From: Prostheceraeus crozeri
Lineage: Eukaryota; Platyhelminthes; Polycladida; Euryleptidae
Reading direction: 5' to 3'
Assembly: GCA_907163375.1 (NCBI GenBank)
Contig: CAJQUW010005321.1
Location: 1 to 64,000, forward strand
Length of the DNA: 64,000 nt
The notes beneath the pieces were generated by a model. It did not search any database. It worked only from the letters and a program-made list of their open reading frames with translations, and had not been told where the DNA came from. Below, piece after piece: positions 34,000 to 44,437 of the stretch. Positions within the stretch are counted from its first letter, which is position 1. The number at the start of each line of letters is the position of its first letter. Made by a program: the position numbers and the translations under genes.

Positions 34000-36520
34000 T
34001 GCATAATATTGCTTAGAGAATCGAATCAAACGCATTTGATAAATCTATGAAACTTGCATGTAAGGAATGTTTACAATTTTTGTAAATTTGAAATATTTCT
34101 CTTATTATATAAATTTTGTCCATTGTTGAGCTTCCCTTTAGAAATCCTCTTTGATTTAGATGAATGAAGTCATTTTCTTTTAGTTATTGATTTAATCTTT
34201 CATTCAAAATTTTCGTTAACAATTTTTTGACATTTGACCCTAAATTTATAGGTCCATAGCTAGAGGTAACGTTCTTGTCTTCTTTTTTGTATAGAGGTAG
34301 CATCCAACTTTCAGCAGATGGGATTTCATCTTCATTATTTAGTAATTGGTTGAATAATAGCAGCAATATAGGTTCTCTGATAAAGGGTTTTCTGATGAAG
34401 CATCTTTGATGCAATCGCATCTGGCCACTTAATTTGCCGTTTTTTTGTAGCATTCAAATGCTTTTTTAGTTCATTTATTGTTATTTCTTCATCCAAAATT
34501 TCATTTGAAATTGCAGATGTTGGCTCGATTGCTGCTTTACTTGTCATGGACTGCAAAGGTATATCGGCATTCTTTAATTCGCTTAAGAAATTATAGCTGA
34601 GCTAAAATTACTTGTGATGTATTTTTTCTTCTTGTTGTTTATTAAATGCCAGTATGTCTCATGATATTTATTTTCTTTCGCAATTATCAATTTTTCTAAA
34701 TTATCATTTTTCATTTTCGCTTTTTTCTTATTTCTTTTTGCAATTTTTTTCTTGAATACATCAGTATCCGTAAACATTCATTAGATTTGTCTTTTTATAT
34801 ATTGTTTGTCTTTTTATATAATCTTTTCTGCAAATTTTCATTAATTTTGTTATATTTTTAGAATATTTTGATCTATGAATTATTTTTGTAGAATGATGTG
34901 CGCAATTTCTAATTGTTATCAATTCTCTATATATCTCATTCGTATTCATAGAATTGATTATTAACCCATTTGATAATTCTAAGCCTTTTAAATTATAAAT
35001 AAAAAGAGCCACGAAATTCATAATGATCAATTAGCACGAGGCCTTTCGTCAAATCTCAAGGGGTGCCAACTTTGGACAGAAACAAATCTTAGATGCAAAC
35101 TTAGATATAAAATTGGAATCATTCATAACAGATACTTAGGAAAATATAGAGATATCCTTATACATGAACATAATAGAAATCAAAGCATAGCAATACTGTA
35201 AGACAAACTATACAACCTAGTGCTCATAGAAAGCATAAAAAATGAAAAAAATGAAGAAATCTACCACGGAAGGAAAAGACTAGCTATAAAATCTTTTGAG
35301 CACAAAGATCTGGACTCCTTCGTCTGATAATGAGGGCGCGCCTCTATAATTGAAAGGATGTCATACCGCGCGCACTTGTATATCACAGAAAACCTTCTTC
35401 TGGCATCAGTCGAGGAAGCATCACAAATTTGGAGATGTCGAGTAACACTGCTGGATGGAATGTTTGTCGATCTTGGGGGACACTTCTGAGGTTTATCAAG
35501 CCATTTTGGGACGTGTTTTGACACTCTCTCTCTAAGACATCTTGTCGTCCTCCCAATATACCTGCAATATTTCGTGGCTCTTTTTATTTTTCGCAAACTT
35601 TCATTAGACTTGTCTTTTTTACATGTTGCAACATGTTTGTCTAACAACAATGCAGACAACATGTTTGTCTGCAACAATATTCTAAACATATTCGGACTGT
35701 TTTCTTTCGTCCATTTGCAAGGAAATATTCGCTTATACTGAAATGTTGGATTCGATATCCTCGATTTCTTCTCGAATGGTATTTTTAGTTTAATTTTTAT
35801 CTGTGAATGATCAGTATACAAAACGGATTACCAATTTCAAATTCGTTTAATAAATTTACTATTGATTCTGATATGATCAAGTAATCAATCATGGATTTTT
35901 TACAACAACATTTTGAATACAGTGAAATGTACACTTTCCGAAACAATCGCTATTCACAAATCTTCCGTTTGTAATAATCAAGTTATAGTCTCATCACAAA
36001 AAGTAAGTGTATCATGGCCATAGTTGTTAATTGTTTTATCTTCTGATTTTCTCTTTGGCAAACCAATTCTTATTGTCGCTTTCAGTACCAATTTTGCCAT
36101 TCAAATCTTCAGTATCATTATGTTCTCCATTTGTGTTCATGAATATGATTTTCGACGTCTTGGTAAAAATCTTAATCTTTATACTTTGATTCCCTGTTCC
36201 TTCTATAGCATGCTATTAAATGCATATTTGGTAAGTATTCGTTATATATATATTTGAAATTTTAGAAATTATCAGTTTTTCATTTTCATTCACGACATTT
36301 TCAAATTCTAGGTTATCCAAGTTGTCCTTTATGTATACTGATATGCCTCTGATGATTCTTCCTGTTTCCATGAATGAATTTCCCATTGTATGTCAACCTG
36401 AATAACTATTTAATATGGGGAAATTATCTTTCTCCTTCAAATGTGTTTCAGAGAAACAGATTATGTCCGCCTCTAAGTCTTTGATCATACCAGCGTCATT
36501 GACTTTATTATCATTTAAGT
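34000..36520 (-). pseudogene. LINE (APE endonuclease plus reverse transcriptase), interrupted
   Basis: Read downward on the minus strand. The endonuclease part (36520-35750) gives DLEADIICFSETHLKEKDNF (catalytic E), DFNGKIG, KSMIDYLIISESIVNLLNEF and YTDHSQIKIKLKIPFEK (the SDH box with S replaced by T). The reverse transcriptase part (34555-34000) gives ILDEEITINELKKHLNATKK, GPDAIASKML-like text, SYGPINLGSNVKKLLTKILN and HASFIDLSNAFDSI (palm motif A). A Penelope-like nuclease fragment lies between them. The 3' half of the palm and the tail are missing. AT-rich codons and frameshifts throughout. Confidence 0.75.
35261..35600 (-). pseudogene. Penelope-like GIY-YIG nuclease fragment
   Basis: Minus-strand text TKYCRYIGRTTRCLRERVSK continues with HVPKWL, then SSSVTRHLQICD, then RFSVIYKCARYDILSIIEA, and ends CSKDFIASLFLPW. 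This is the C-terminal GIY-YIG endonuclease of Penelope-like retroelements (YIG-x-T, R-x-x-E/K-H, an acidic metal-ligand position in SIIEA, and the typical LPW end). It lies inside the LINE above. A CATTAGATTTGTCTTTTT-like stretch occurs at 34776 and again near 35598, possibly a target duplication. Confidence 0.65.
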
Positions 36521-36599
36521 TTTTTATTTATCTAAAGATAAGGTCTACTCGTAACGACTCGTCGTCTACTGCTGAACGTACGAAAATAGCCTAACTAAC

Positions 36600-37320
36600 T
36601 ACCTAAAAAATCGCATGAACAGTGTCTCCAGTCGGTGTTCAGGTAGAACAGAACAAGACGAATCTTTAAAAGCCCTTCACCACCGCTTCAGACAAAATGG
36701 TTTCTCCATCAGCGATATCTCTAAAAGTAAGCAGAAAAATAAATGCAGACATACGAACGCCAGTGAAAAGAACGTCGTATGTAAACTTAACTATGTCAGC
36801 GATCTGCTGTAAAAGCAAGTTGCAAAAACTGGTCAAACAACGTGACTCACCTATTCAAATAGTTAATAAACTAAATCATCTACGCCAAAAAACAAAACAG
36901 AAAACACGAAGATTGTACCATCTGCACAAAACTACGTAACAAGTATTCTTGCTCCGACCGGCTTTTAGTCTATAAATTTACTTGCTTATTGTGTGGCGAT
37001 TTTTACATCGGTCAAACTAACCGCCCGTTCACTAATCTGTGTAAAGAACACCAGCGCGGTATCACTAATAAAAACAAGAAAAATGCTCTGTATGAGCACT
37101 TCCGGAAATCTCATGCGGACGAACATGTTCCGTCAATAAACGACATGACCATAGATATCTTGGACAAAAGTGACAATGCCGTTGACTGCCGAAATAGTGA
37201 AGATCGTCAAATTGACAGATTAAGACACGCTATGATACACAAGTACGACTACCAAACTTCTAGCGGTATTAACACATCTCGGTCTCATTGCTATTATAAT
37301 GCGTTGCATTGATGACTGCA
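36600..37320 (+). pseudogene. Penelope-like reverse transcriptase tail plus GIY-YIG nuclease
   Basis: Plus-strand pieces: LKALHHRFRQNGFSISDIS (end of the reverse transcriptase/linker), LVYKFTCLLCGDFYIGQTNR then PFTNLCKEHQRGI (GIY-YIG core with the C-x-x-C insertion typical of Penelope-like elements), NALYEHFRKSHAD, IDILDKSD and SEDRQIDRLRHAMIHKY (catalytic acidic helix). The reading frame changes twice before 36990; the nuclease itself (36989-37312) is intact. No palm motifs remain, so the copy is 5'-truncated. Confidence 0.75.
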
Positions 37321-37327
37321 CGGTCCC

Positions 37328-37365
37328 ACCTTTTGATATGTCTGTGACACGAAGCGCCGTGTTTT
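37328..37365 (+). ncRNA. Hammerhead-like motif after the Penelope nuclease
   Basis: Just downstream of the nuclease stop the sequence reads TTTTGATATGTCTGTGACACGAAGCGCCGTG in two parts: TTGATAT, GTC-TGT-GAC, then ACGAAGCGCC. This resembles the CTGATGA / stem II / GAAA core. Its position is where Penelope-like elements carry hammerhead ribozymes. The core is degenerate, so activity is doubtful. Confidence 0.35.
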
Positions 37366-37399
37366 TATCTACTCAATTTTATTGTACATAACTTACGAA

Positions 37400-38528
37400 G
37401 GCAAATAAAGAGAAGAAGTGACCCGCTTGTTTTTAGCACAATGCCAGGAAAATCGAATTACCTCCTGTTCCTAGCCTTCAACATCAATATGCAGATTGTT
37501 TCCAAAAACGATGCCCAACCAACTTTTTAACCTGTGGTTTGCTTTACGATTTCCAAAATATTCTGTTCTAATTGAAACACATGTTTTTAGTGCTTTTTCT
37601 TAAGTTTACCACTGAGATAAATATACAGTTTCCACAAACAGAAAACATGCACGGAAATTGAGTCCGCAAGTCTCCACTGGGACAAGATTTCAGAAAGCTC
37701 AAATACTTGCTTTAATCCGTGGAAAATATTGTAAAAGTATTGTCAGTGTTGATCTTTAACGAAATCTATATTCAAAACATTTTGCAAAATCTAAGTAAAT
37801 ACACTATAATTTGGAATACATTGCTAGAAAATTCAACAATATATACGATGCGCCAGGGTTGAAACCAGGCAGCCGGCGTTACAAACAGCAACGTCAATCA
37901 AAGCAAAATTGATCGTGCGGTTAACTTCAGACAGTGCTCTACAATCCGCGGTCAAGTGCTCAGGCAGCAGGCATCTACTGGTATTACATGTGGTTGCATT
38001 GAAATCCAATCATTCATTTCAACTGATATTGCTTCATGTTTTATATAAACTATCACTTGTATTGAAATTATTTGAGATATCGAATAATCCTACGATAGAG
38101 AGGTTAAGGAACACACACTATTCTTGCAAAAATTCGTGTAGTCGACCAAATGACAGGAGGTCATAGTCATTATAGCAACTAAGCAAAAACCAAGCTCCTC
38201 TTTATTTTATAGTCGATTAGCGCTAAAATTATACAGAAGTTGACGGCACTCCGCGTCCCGAACTTTCAAAAATCGATAGAAATATGATAGACGCAAAAAG
38301 AAAGAGGAGACTAATTTTTGCTTAGTTGCTATTCATATAGGCTGGAATATAGGATTCTGAGAATTTTATTTGAGATAAAGTAGGTCTAATTCCATGCTTA
38401 AGTTAGCACATTTTTGCTGCTTAAGAAGCAGTTCGCAACATTGGTTCGACGCTTTGGAACTGATTATTTTATCGCATCAAGCTAGCTTTTCTGACGCTAA
38501 ATAACTTATTTCTGTTCTGATTTGGTCG
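37400..38528. other. No recognised features
   Basis: AT-rich sequence with no repeat pair or recognisable protein. Confidence 0.3.
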
Positions 38529-38564
38529 ATGATTTGCAGGGTTGCCGTGGCGATTGATATTTGA

Positions 38565-38640
38565 ATCCTCACCCCACCCCGTACCCACAGAAAAACCTGT
38601 GGGCATCCCCACAGAATCCCTACACCCCCACAAGATAAGC
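38565..38640. repeat. Subterminal CCCCACAGAATCCC repeat, left
   Basis: Degenerate repeats of CCCACAGAATCCC / CCCCACCCC; similar sequence lies at 40862-40970 inside the right end of the same element. Confidence 0.7.
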
Positions 38641-40861
38641 CCTTGATTAGCATGTTGCTCCTGTTCGTATAGAATAATTGATGTCCAATATCTCCATCTC
38701 ACTGGAACTTCTGCACAGCATTCAACGATCAGAAGGCCGCATTTGACTCCAGAGATGCGGAATGGGAGTCCTTGAAGAAAGTCATCGATTGCGTGTTGTA
38801 ACTTTTGTTACTTTTCTTTGCTATCTTCGGTATAGGCCTGTTTCTCTTTAAAATTGTAGTAGCCTATTTTCTATCATTATTGAGCCTTGATTCTGACTTG
38901 CCACCTAGAAATCATTGCATCGAAAATTTAACTAAATGCTCGTTCAAGTAAGGAATAGAGTCAGCCTTGAACACGTATTTGACTTACAACTTTACATTTG
39001 CCTGAATCATTTGGTTGCATTAGCAGATAGGTGTTCTTTATCTATCTCTACTGATTCGCAAGTTTTTGTCGTCTGCTGCTAGCTTACACGTACAGTTTAC
39101 ATAGGTTCTTCTCATTTCGCTCTTAATTCTTTAATGATTCATGAGACATGACACCTTTTTCCTTAAAACTACCATAGAATATTTACCGTAAACGCCTATC
39201 TCGAAATGTCTCTTTTTAATAGTATGACGAAATTGTCTTTATTTCTTTGTTTCTATAAGAAATCGGTTATTGATCAGCTTGTGTTTTTCAAACTCCCTCT
39301 TCTACTCACTTTGGATTTTTGGTTCACTTAACCTAATTATTGACCATGTCGATCCTACTTCATTTGCTACGGGATTACTTTAAGTCTGACTATTACTTTA
39401 AAGGCACAATTTTTGCATTACTGCTCCCTTAAAGGAAACACATTTGTATGAAAATTCAGCAACTACATGTAGACTAAAGGAAACAAGGCCTTATTAAAAT
39501 GTTGAGATGAAATGTTAATACGAGTATGTACTTAGTTCTGCACAACATTCAAGCATTGCATAGTACGCTATCTATATAATTAGCTATTTTGAAATTTCGA
39601 TGTTTCTTATACTCGCCTTTTACCGTTCGCTGTTTTGAGATTCGCTGTTTAACACCAAGCAACCAGTCTACAACAAGTAAAATCAAACCTAAGCTACATT
39701 ACATCGTGTATATATGTGCGAAGAATTCTCTGGAAATATACACACATTCATTTTTAAAGAATTATGCTTAAATTCCTCGGTGTAGACAATCGTGATTAAG
39801 TACAGTAAGCTTCACAAAAGCAAGCATGAATATTTGTCAATATATTTATTTTTGAAATTTATTCTACCATTTGTCTACCAGTGTGATATAGCCATCGTTT
39901 ATTGCTCAGTGGATCATGACATGTTCATATATGTGAATATTCCCGTTTAATATTCGTTAATTTGAATTAATATAGCGATCATTTATAATTCTATCTCCAT
40001 CAATGCCGATAAAGTAGAATATCAAAGGGAGTTTGGCCTTTATGCATCTCAAGTTTAGAATTGTTTCGCAGTAGAAATCGACTGTATACACGTGGTGAAG
40101 GAAAAAATTTTCAATCAATCTAATCTACAATTATGGATATAGACTTCGATGAAAATCATCCTGATTTTCTCGACCACATCATGTCACCGAAGTATTGCAC
40201 AAGAATTTGGAGGATGTTGACCCATTTGTGTGCATTGGTGATGAAATGCAGCACAATGAACCATTAATTGAGGTACACTTAAGTGTACAGTTAAGGATGC
40301 CTATTAGATGAAAATAAAAGTTCTGACAAGTCGCGAACAAGTGAAAAATCTCAGCTTTCATTATAGCAATGCGAGTAGATGGCTTGCAGTTGAATGATTA
40401 GTTGTGAGAAATCTTTATCACACTGTTCATGTGTCCGACGAAAATCATTCAACATTTTCATGTGTCTTGCTTTGTGGTTGAACCCAACACGTCTTCTATA
40501 TCGTAATTAGTTTAAAATCTAGTTTAATAGTGATTAATCACATTTATCACGCAAGCTTAATTTTATCACAAATATTTTTTTCTGAGCTATTTATACTATT
40601 ATAGCAAATATTTGTAAGTCTCCACTCGGCTCTGCAGTAAAGGAACTTGCAGAATTCTTCCACTTAAGACGTCCTTGACACAACTGGAACTGTCATTATA
40701 AGTCATTCAAAATTATTGAACTTGTGTTACTAATGTGAAAATGATCATCATTGATATTTCATGCATGAGATGGGTAGGCTCCGTGATGCTTTGTAATTCA
40801 ACATCGAAGTTGTGTGACATGAATCATCTCTGATTGCTTCTACTGAATGTCAAAAATATTC

Positions 40862-40970
40862 AGAATCCCCACAGAATCCCCATAGAAGAGCAATGGGAGC
40901 TGTGCGGATGCCCTCAATACCCATACCCACCCCAAACCCATGGATATCCTCGCAGAATCCCCATTCCCAC
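40862..40970. repeat. Subterminal CCCCACAGAATCCCC repeat, right
   Basis: Two clear ATCCCCACAGAATCCCCAT units followed by CCCATACCCACCCC and CGCAGAATCCCCATTCCC variants, close to the right inverted end. Confidence 0.75.
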
Positions 40971-40988
40971 GGTAACCCTGATGATTTA

Positions 40989-41772
40989 TCGAGATGATAT
41001 GCTCTTGAAACTCGAAGTCTATCTCGGAGATGAGGTCGATCAGATGCATTGCTTCAAATGCTGGAGCTTTTTCAAGCTCAAAGAGGATCGAGGAGTTCGT
41101 TGAGTTCCGTTGGTAATTCTCATGGCTCATCAGCATCATAGTGCGCCAACCACGAGAGCGAAACATCGGTATCCACAGTTAATATGCGATGCAAATCGCA
41201 CTTACAGCTTCATCTAATGTAGATGGTTTCACTGCGTGCGGCCTCAGTTTTCATGTGCCGGTGCTCCCTCAAGAGAGTGCATTAAGTCCTGCCGTCTTAA
41301 GGAGAACATAGAGTAAGAAACGAATTAAAATTGTCATTAAACATGTAAAAAAACAGATACTTTGTATTTAAATGAAAATTTTCCTGTTCCGTTGTATATT
41401 GCCCAACAAATGATTTTCTAAAGGAAATGAAAAAAGATGATTTCAAGTTTGATTATGACTGAAAAATGAGCGAATTTCATGCTCAGACCAATCCTTACCC
41501 AGAGGAAGCAACGGGAAGTCAAATACGAAATGCCCAGTTTTGTGCAATTAGTACTAAAAGCTAGAACAGATTAACACAAGTTGACAAGTATTCCTTTAAA
41601 TATAGCATAAATAAACATTGATCAAAATTTAGATATTAACAAGAAACAACAATAATAAACTCAAGCAAAAACAAAAAACAGACAATAATATGATGCATCT
41701 TTTACAAATATTTCAAAACGCATGTTTTTTCTCAAACCCTCGTTCAAGCACAACATCTGAATCAAGCATCAA
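40989..41772. other. Flank upstream of the lectin gene
   Basis: Contains two overlapping frames near 40834-41166 on opposite strands that partly cross the hAT end and so are not genes. No promoter motif could be assigned with confidence. Confidence 0.3.
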
Positions 41773-42651
41773 ATGAGGAAACAATTCAACCCCAAGCAAT
41801 CGAATTTTTGTAAAAGAGTAAAAGGATATTTCATTGCCTACTTTCATTTTCAGATACTTTTCTTTACCATCTCAGTGCTTGGAGTCATTGGAGCTCATTC
41901 AACTGTAATATCAGAGAATTTCAAAGGCGAAAAGAAAGATTATTGTCTGGAAGCAAAGGCCAACGTCTTAGCCTCTCCGGGTATATCGCGAATAGATTGC
42001 GCCTTGCAGTGCCTCTCCAGGCTTTCATGCTGTGGATTCATGTTTCGGAAGAACCCAACTCGCTGCCTATTTCTCAATAATTTGCAGTACACCGTGAAGT
42101 TCAGCAATATGCCAAGTGGACGATGCATTCTCTATCGTCGTATGGGGTGTACACCTTGTCCTACATTTTATACAAACACTTTCCGAACTGCTCCAAAGCG
42201 AGTGTTTTACATCTCAAAGGAATCAACAACGTTTGGAGATTCCACAAAATACTGCGCGGATAGAGGAGGGCGTGTGATTGAGCTATATCCACCCACGTTC
42301 ATGAATGAGTATTTGAAAACAATAAGAAATGTATTAAATGCTCCAGAAATAAGCAAAAATCCGAAAATGTGTATGCTTACACACTCCCTCTTCTGCAGGT
42401 CTATTACTGGATTACGGAGGTTAAGTAACGGAAATCAGCTCTGGCCAAATCAGAATGTTCTTTATGATTCCAATGCTTATGGAAGGACAGTGGTTTCGGC
42501 TAGTTATCGTAGCATTTTTCCAGGGACGTCACCATTTACCATGCTTGAGCTTTACTATAATCGTTGGAATCATAGCAAGCTTATTGGATCATATGTGCTC
42601 TCGACAGATGCACATAACACTGCATTGGCGGTGTGCGAATGTACGACATAA
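41773..42651 (+). CDS. Secreted or membrane-tethered PAN/C-type-lectin-like protein
   Basis: An intact 292-codon frame. Residues about 19-43 form a hydrophobic segment (IAYFHFQILFFTISVLGVIG) that could be a signal peptide or anchor. Residues about 55-120 carry the cysteine spacing of a PAN/apple domain (C58, C76, C80, C86, C87, C98, C118). Residues about 125-292 resemble a C-type lectin-like domain: TTFGDSTKYCADRGGRVIEL is the first helix with its cysteine and G-G, a W lies near 224, and it ends AVCECTT like the usual x-C-E terminus. No calcium-binding EPN or QPD is visible, so sugar binding is uncertain. An acceptor-like CTTTCATTTTCAG ends at 41853, so the true gene may be spliced with a different first exon. 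It is the longest intact frame in the window. Confidence 0.75.
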   Translation: MRKQFNPKQSNFCKRVKGYFIAYFHFQILFFTISVLGVIGAHSTVISENFKGEKKDYCLEAKANVLASPGISRIDCALQCLSRLSCCGFMFRKNPTRCLFLNNLQYTVKFSNMPSGRCILYRRMGCTPCPTFYTNTFRTAPKRVFYISKESTTFGDSTKYCADRGGRVIELYPPTFMNEYLKTIRNVLNAPEISKNPKMCMLTHSLFCRSITGLRRLSNGNQLWPNQNVLYDSNAYGRTVVSASYRSIFPGTSPFTMLELYYNRWNHSKLIGSYVLSTDAHNTALAVCECTT

Positions 42652-42977
42652 AGCAATGAACATCGGCTGAGCAGAGATGTGACAATTACTTCATCCTTTC
42701 ACCCTTTATTGGCACTCAGTGAGATAGAGAGCGCTTTACCATATACAGCAGTGTTAATGACGATTCAGAACTCGTATACACATGAACATTATAAACTATG
42801 GCACGCCACGGACACACTTTGCCACACTGTAAATACCTGGTAGTCAATTCATGATCTGAGACAGACCAGGAGCAAATTCCATTGAACAAAGTACACTGTA
42901 GGCGGATGTTTCTGTCAAAACGACAATCTTTCCGTTTAATTCACTAAAACATTCGCATTGTATTGTGGATAAATTCG

Positions 42978-43121
42978 AATAAAATCATGATATCGCTATT
43001 CTTTTTCTGATTAACTTTCAGTTGAGATGCTCATCTGCTAATTCGTCAGTTAGCAAGTACAACCTACTACCTACTATAATTGATCTACAAGTACAGATGG
43101 CCATTGATTAGGATAAATAAA
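42978..43121 (+). promoter_or_regulatory. Candidate polyadenylation signals for the lectin gene
   Basis: AATAAA occurs at 42978-42983 and 43116-43121, about 330 and 465 bp after the stop codon, with no other gene in between. Context only. Confidence 0.4.
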
Positions 43122-43440
43122 CTTCAGATTTTGTTTTCATTATGCTGTTCAAGCGGTAATTTGTATTTGAAATGGGAATGTTTCGTCTCATTTCAGCAAT
43201 TCTTCTGTTAGAATGTCAGTGATCAACTCGAAACGCTAATGTTGCGACCGGTCATGTCATTGTGCAGTTAATAAAATGTCGTCTATACTTAATATTAAGC
43301 GGATGATTAGCTTCATGATCGGTTAAACCTATAAATCAAACTGGGATGAAAAGTTAAGAGCATCAAAGTAATCTCTGAGTTGTTGGACGTTTCTGTGAGA
43401 TTTCATCTCCTCACAATTTGAATTTCAAATTTTTTTGCCA
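43122..43440. other. No recognised features
   Basis: AT-rich spacer after the lectin gene. Confidence 0.3.
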
Positions 43441-44190
43441 AAGTGGCTTAATGTGACCCATGTGTGGGCACATTGAGCCACTTCTACTTATTACTCTCCT
43501 ATTCAGTTTTATTAGACTTTGTGTATCAGATCTATGGCTTCGGTTCATGAATTATCAAATTTACACAATAACATTCACATAGCTTGAGATCTTCATTGGA
43601 AAAATTATGGCAAATATTTGATATGAAAAAATATATGCATTATTCATCGATTGAGGAACTTTGCTGAGCGTATTAATGCTAAATTTATTGATATACAATA
43701 TTGAAATCATCATTGTGATCATCAATTAAAGCATGCTTGTATATAGGCATGTTACGCATCAAATGTAGACATGAAAGACAGTTGCCTAAGAAGAAAAGTT
43801 AAGAAACCACCAAACACCAAAACAAGAAGCATAAAAATTCAATTTGGTTGACGAGAAAGGAAGGTTTCATTCAAACCCATATCATTTTGATTGAGATCAT
43901 TGATTTGTATCAATTTTTCAATTAACTTTTTCAATGTTGATTCTTCCCATGCTGCCTGGTGCTTTGTTCTCGAAAAGAATTACATTGCACAAAAACGAAT
44001 TACATAACTGCTCAAATACTTCTAAACATTCAATTTGATAGCGATGTAGACCAATTTTTTGTATCATCGCATATCAAAGCAAATCACTTCGTTCATTCAA
44101 TAACAGAAAGTATGAGTATCGAAGAGGAGTGGGGTAATATGAACCATGTTCAAAGTGCCCCATCTTGGGTGGTTCAATGTGCCCCACGTC
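43441..44190. mobile_element. Possible MITE bounded by two related hairpins
   Basis: At 43442-43482 AGTGGCTTAATGTGACCCA pairs with TGGGCACATTGAGCCACT. At 44129-44187 GTGGGGTAATATGAACCA pairs with TGGTTCAATGTGCCCCAC. The two hairpins share the same GTGGG-CACATTGARCCA core. A 750-bp element with palindromic ends is a plausible reading; target duplications were not found. Confidence 0.4.
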
Positions 44191-44437
44191 GCCAACTTTT
44201 CAAAGACGTGCTCGTGCGCAAATAAGGCTGCACTCAACTAATAGATTAATGAAATTGATAAAGAATACTTGAGAAAAATACTGTAATGGAAATACAGTGT
44301 ATACGCAAGGTGTTGGTTGCATTAAAACAAAAGTTCTGATTTTCTGAAAATTGAATTTTTTCATTGAAATTTTGGGAATTCCTGTGAAAAGAACAATGGA
44401 GAGCAAAAATAATCGAAATTATCAGAGGAATCATGGT

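Larger units (their letters stand above)
38529..40988 (+). mobile_element. hAT-type DNA transposon, decayed
   Basis: The element spans 38537-40980 with inverted ends CAGGGTTGCCGTGG and (reverse complement of the right end) CAGGGTTACCGTGG. Flanking 8-bp duplications are ATGATTTG and ATGATTTA, one mismatch. Both values are typical of hAT elements. Subterminal CCCCACAGAATCCCC repeats lie inside both ends. A possible transposase remnant is FNDQKAAFDSRDAEWESLKK on the plus strand near 38720-38790, which fits the segment before the insertion domain of hAT transposases. The rest of the interior is unreadable. The exact family is not resolved. Confidence 0.75.
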
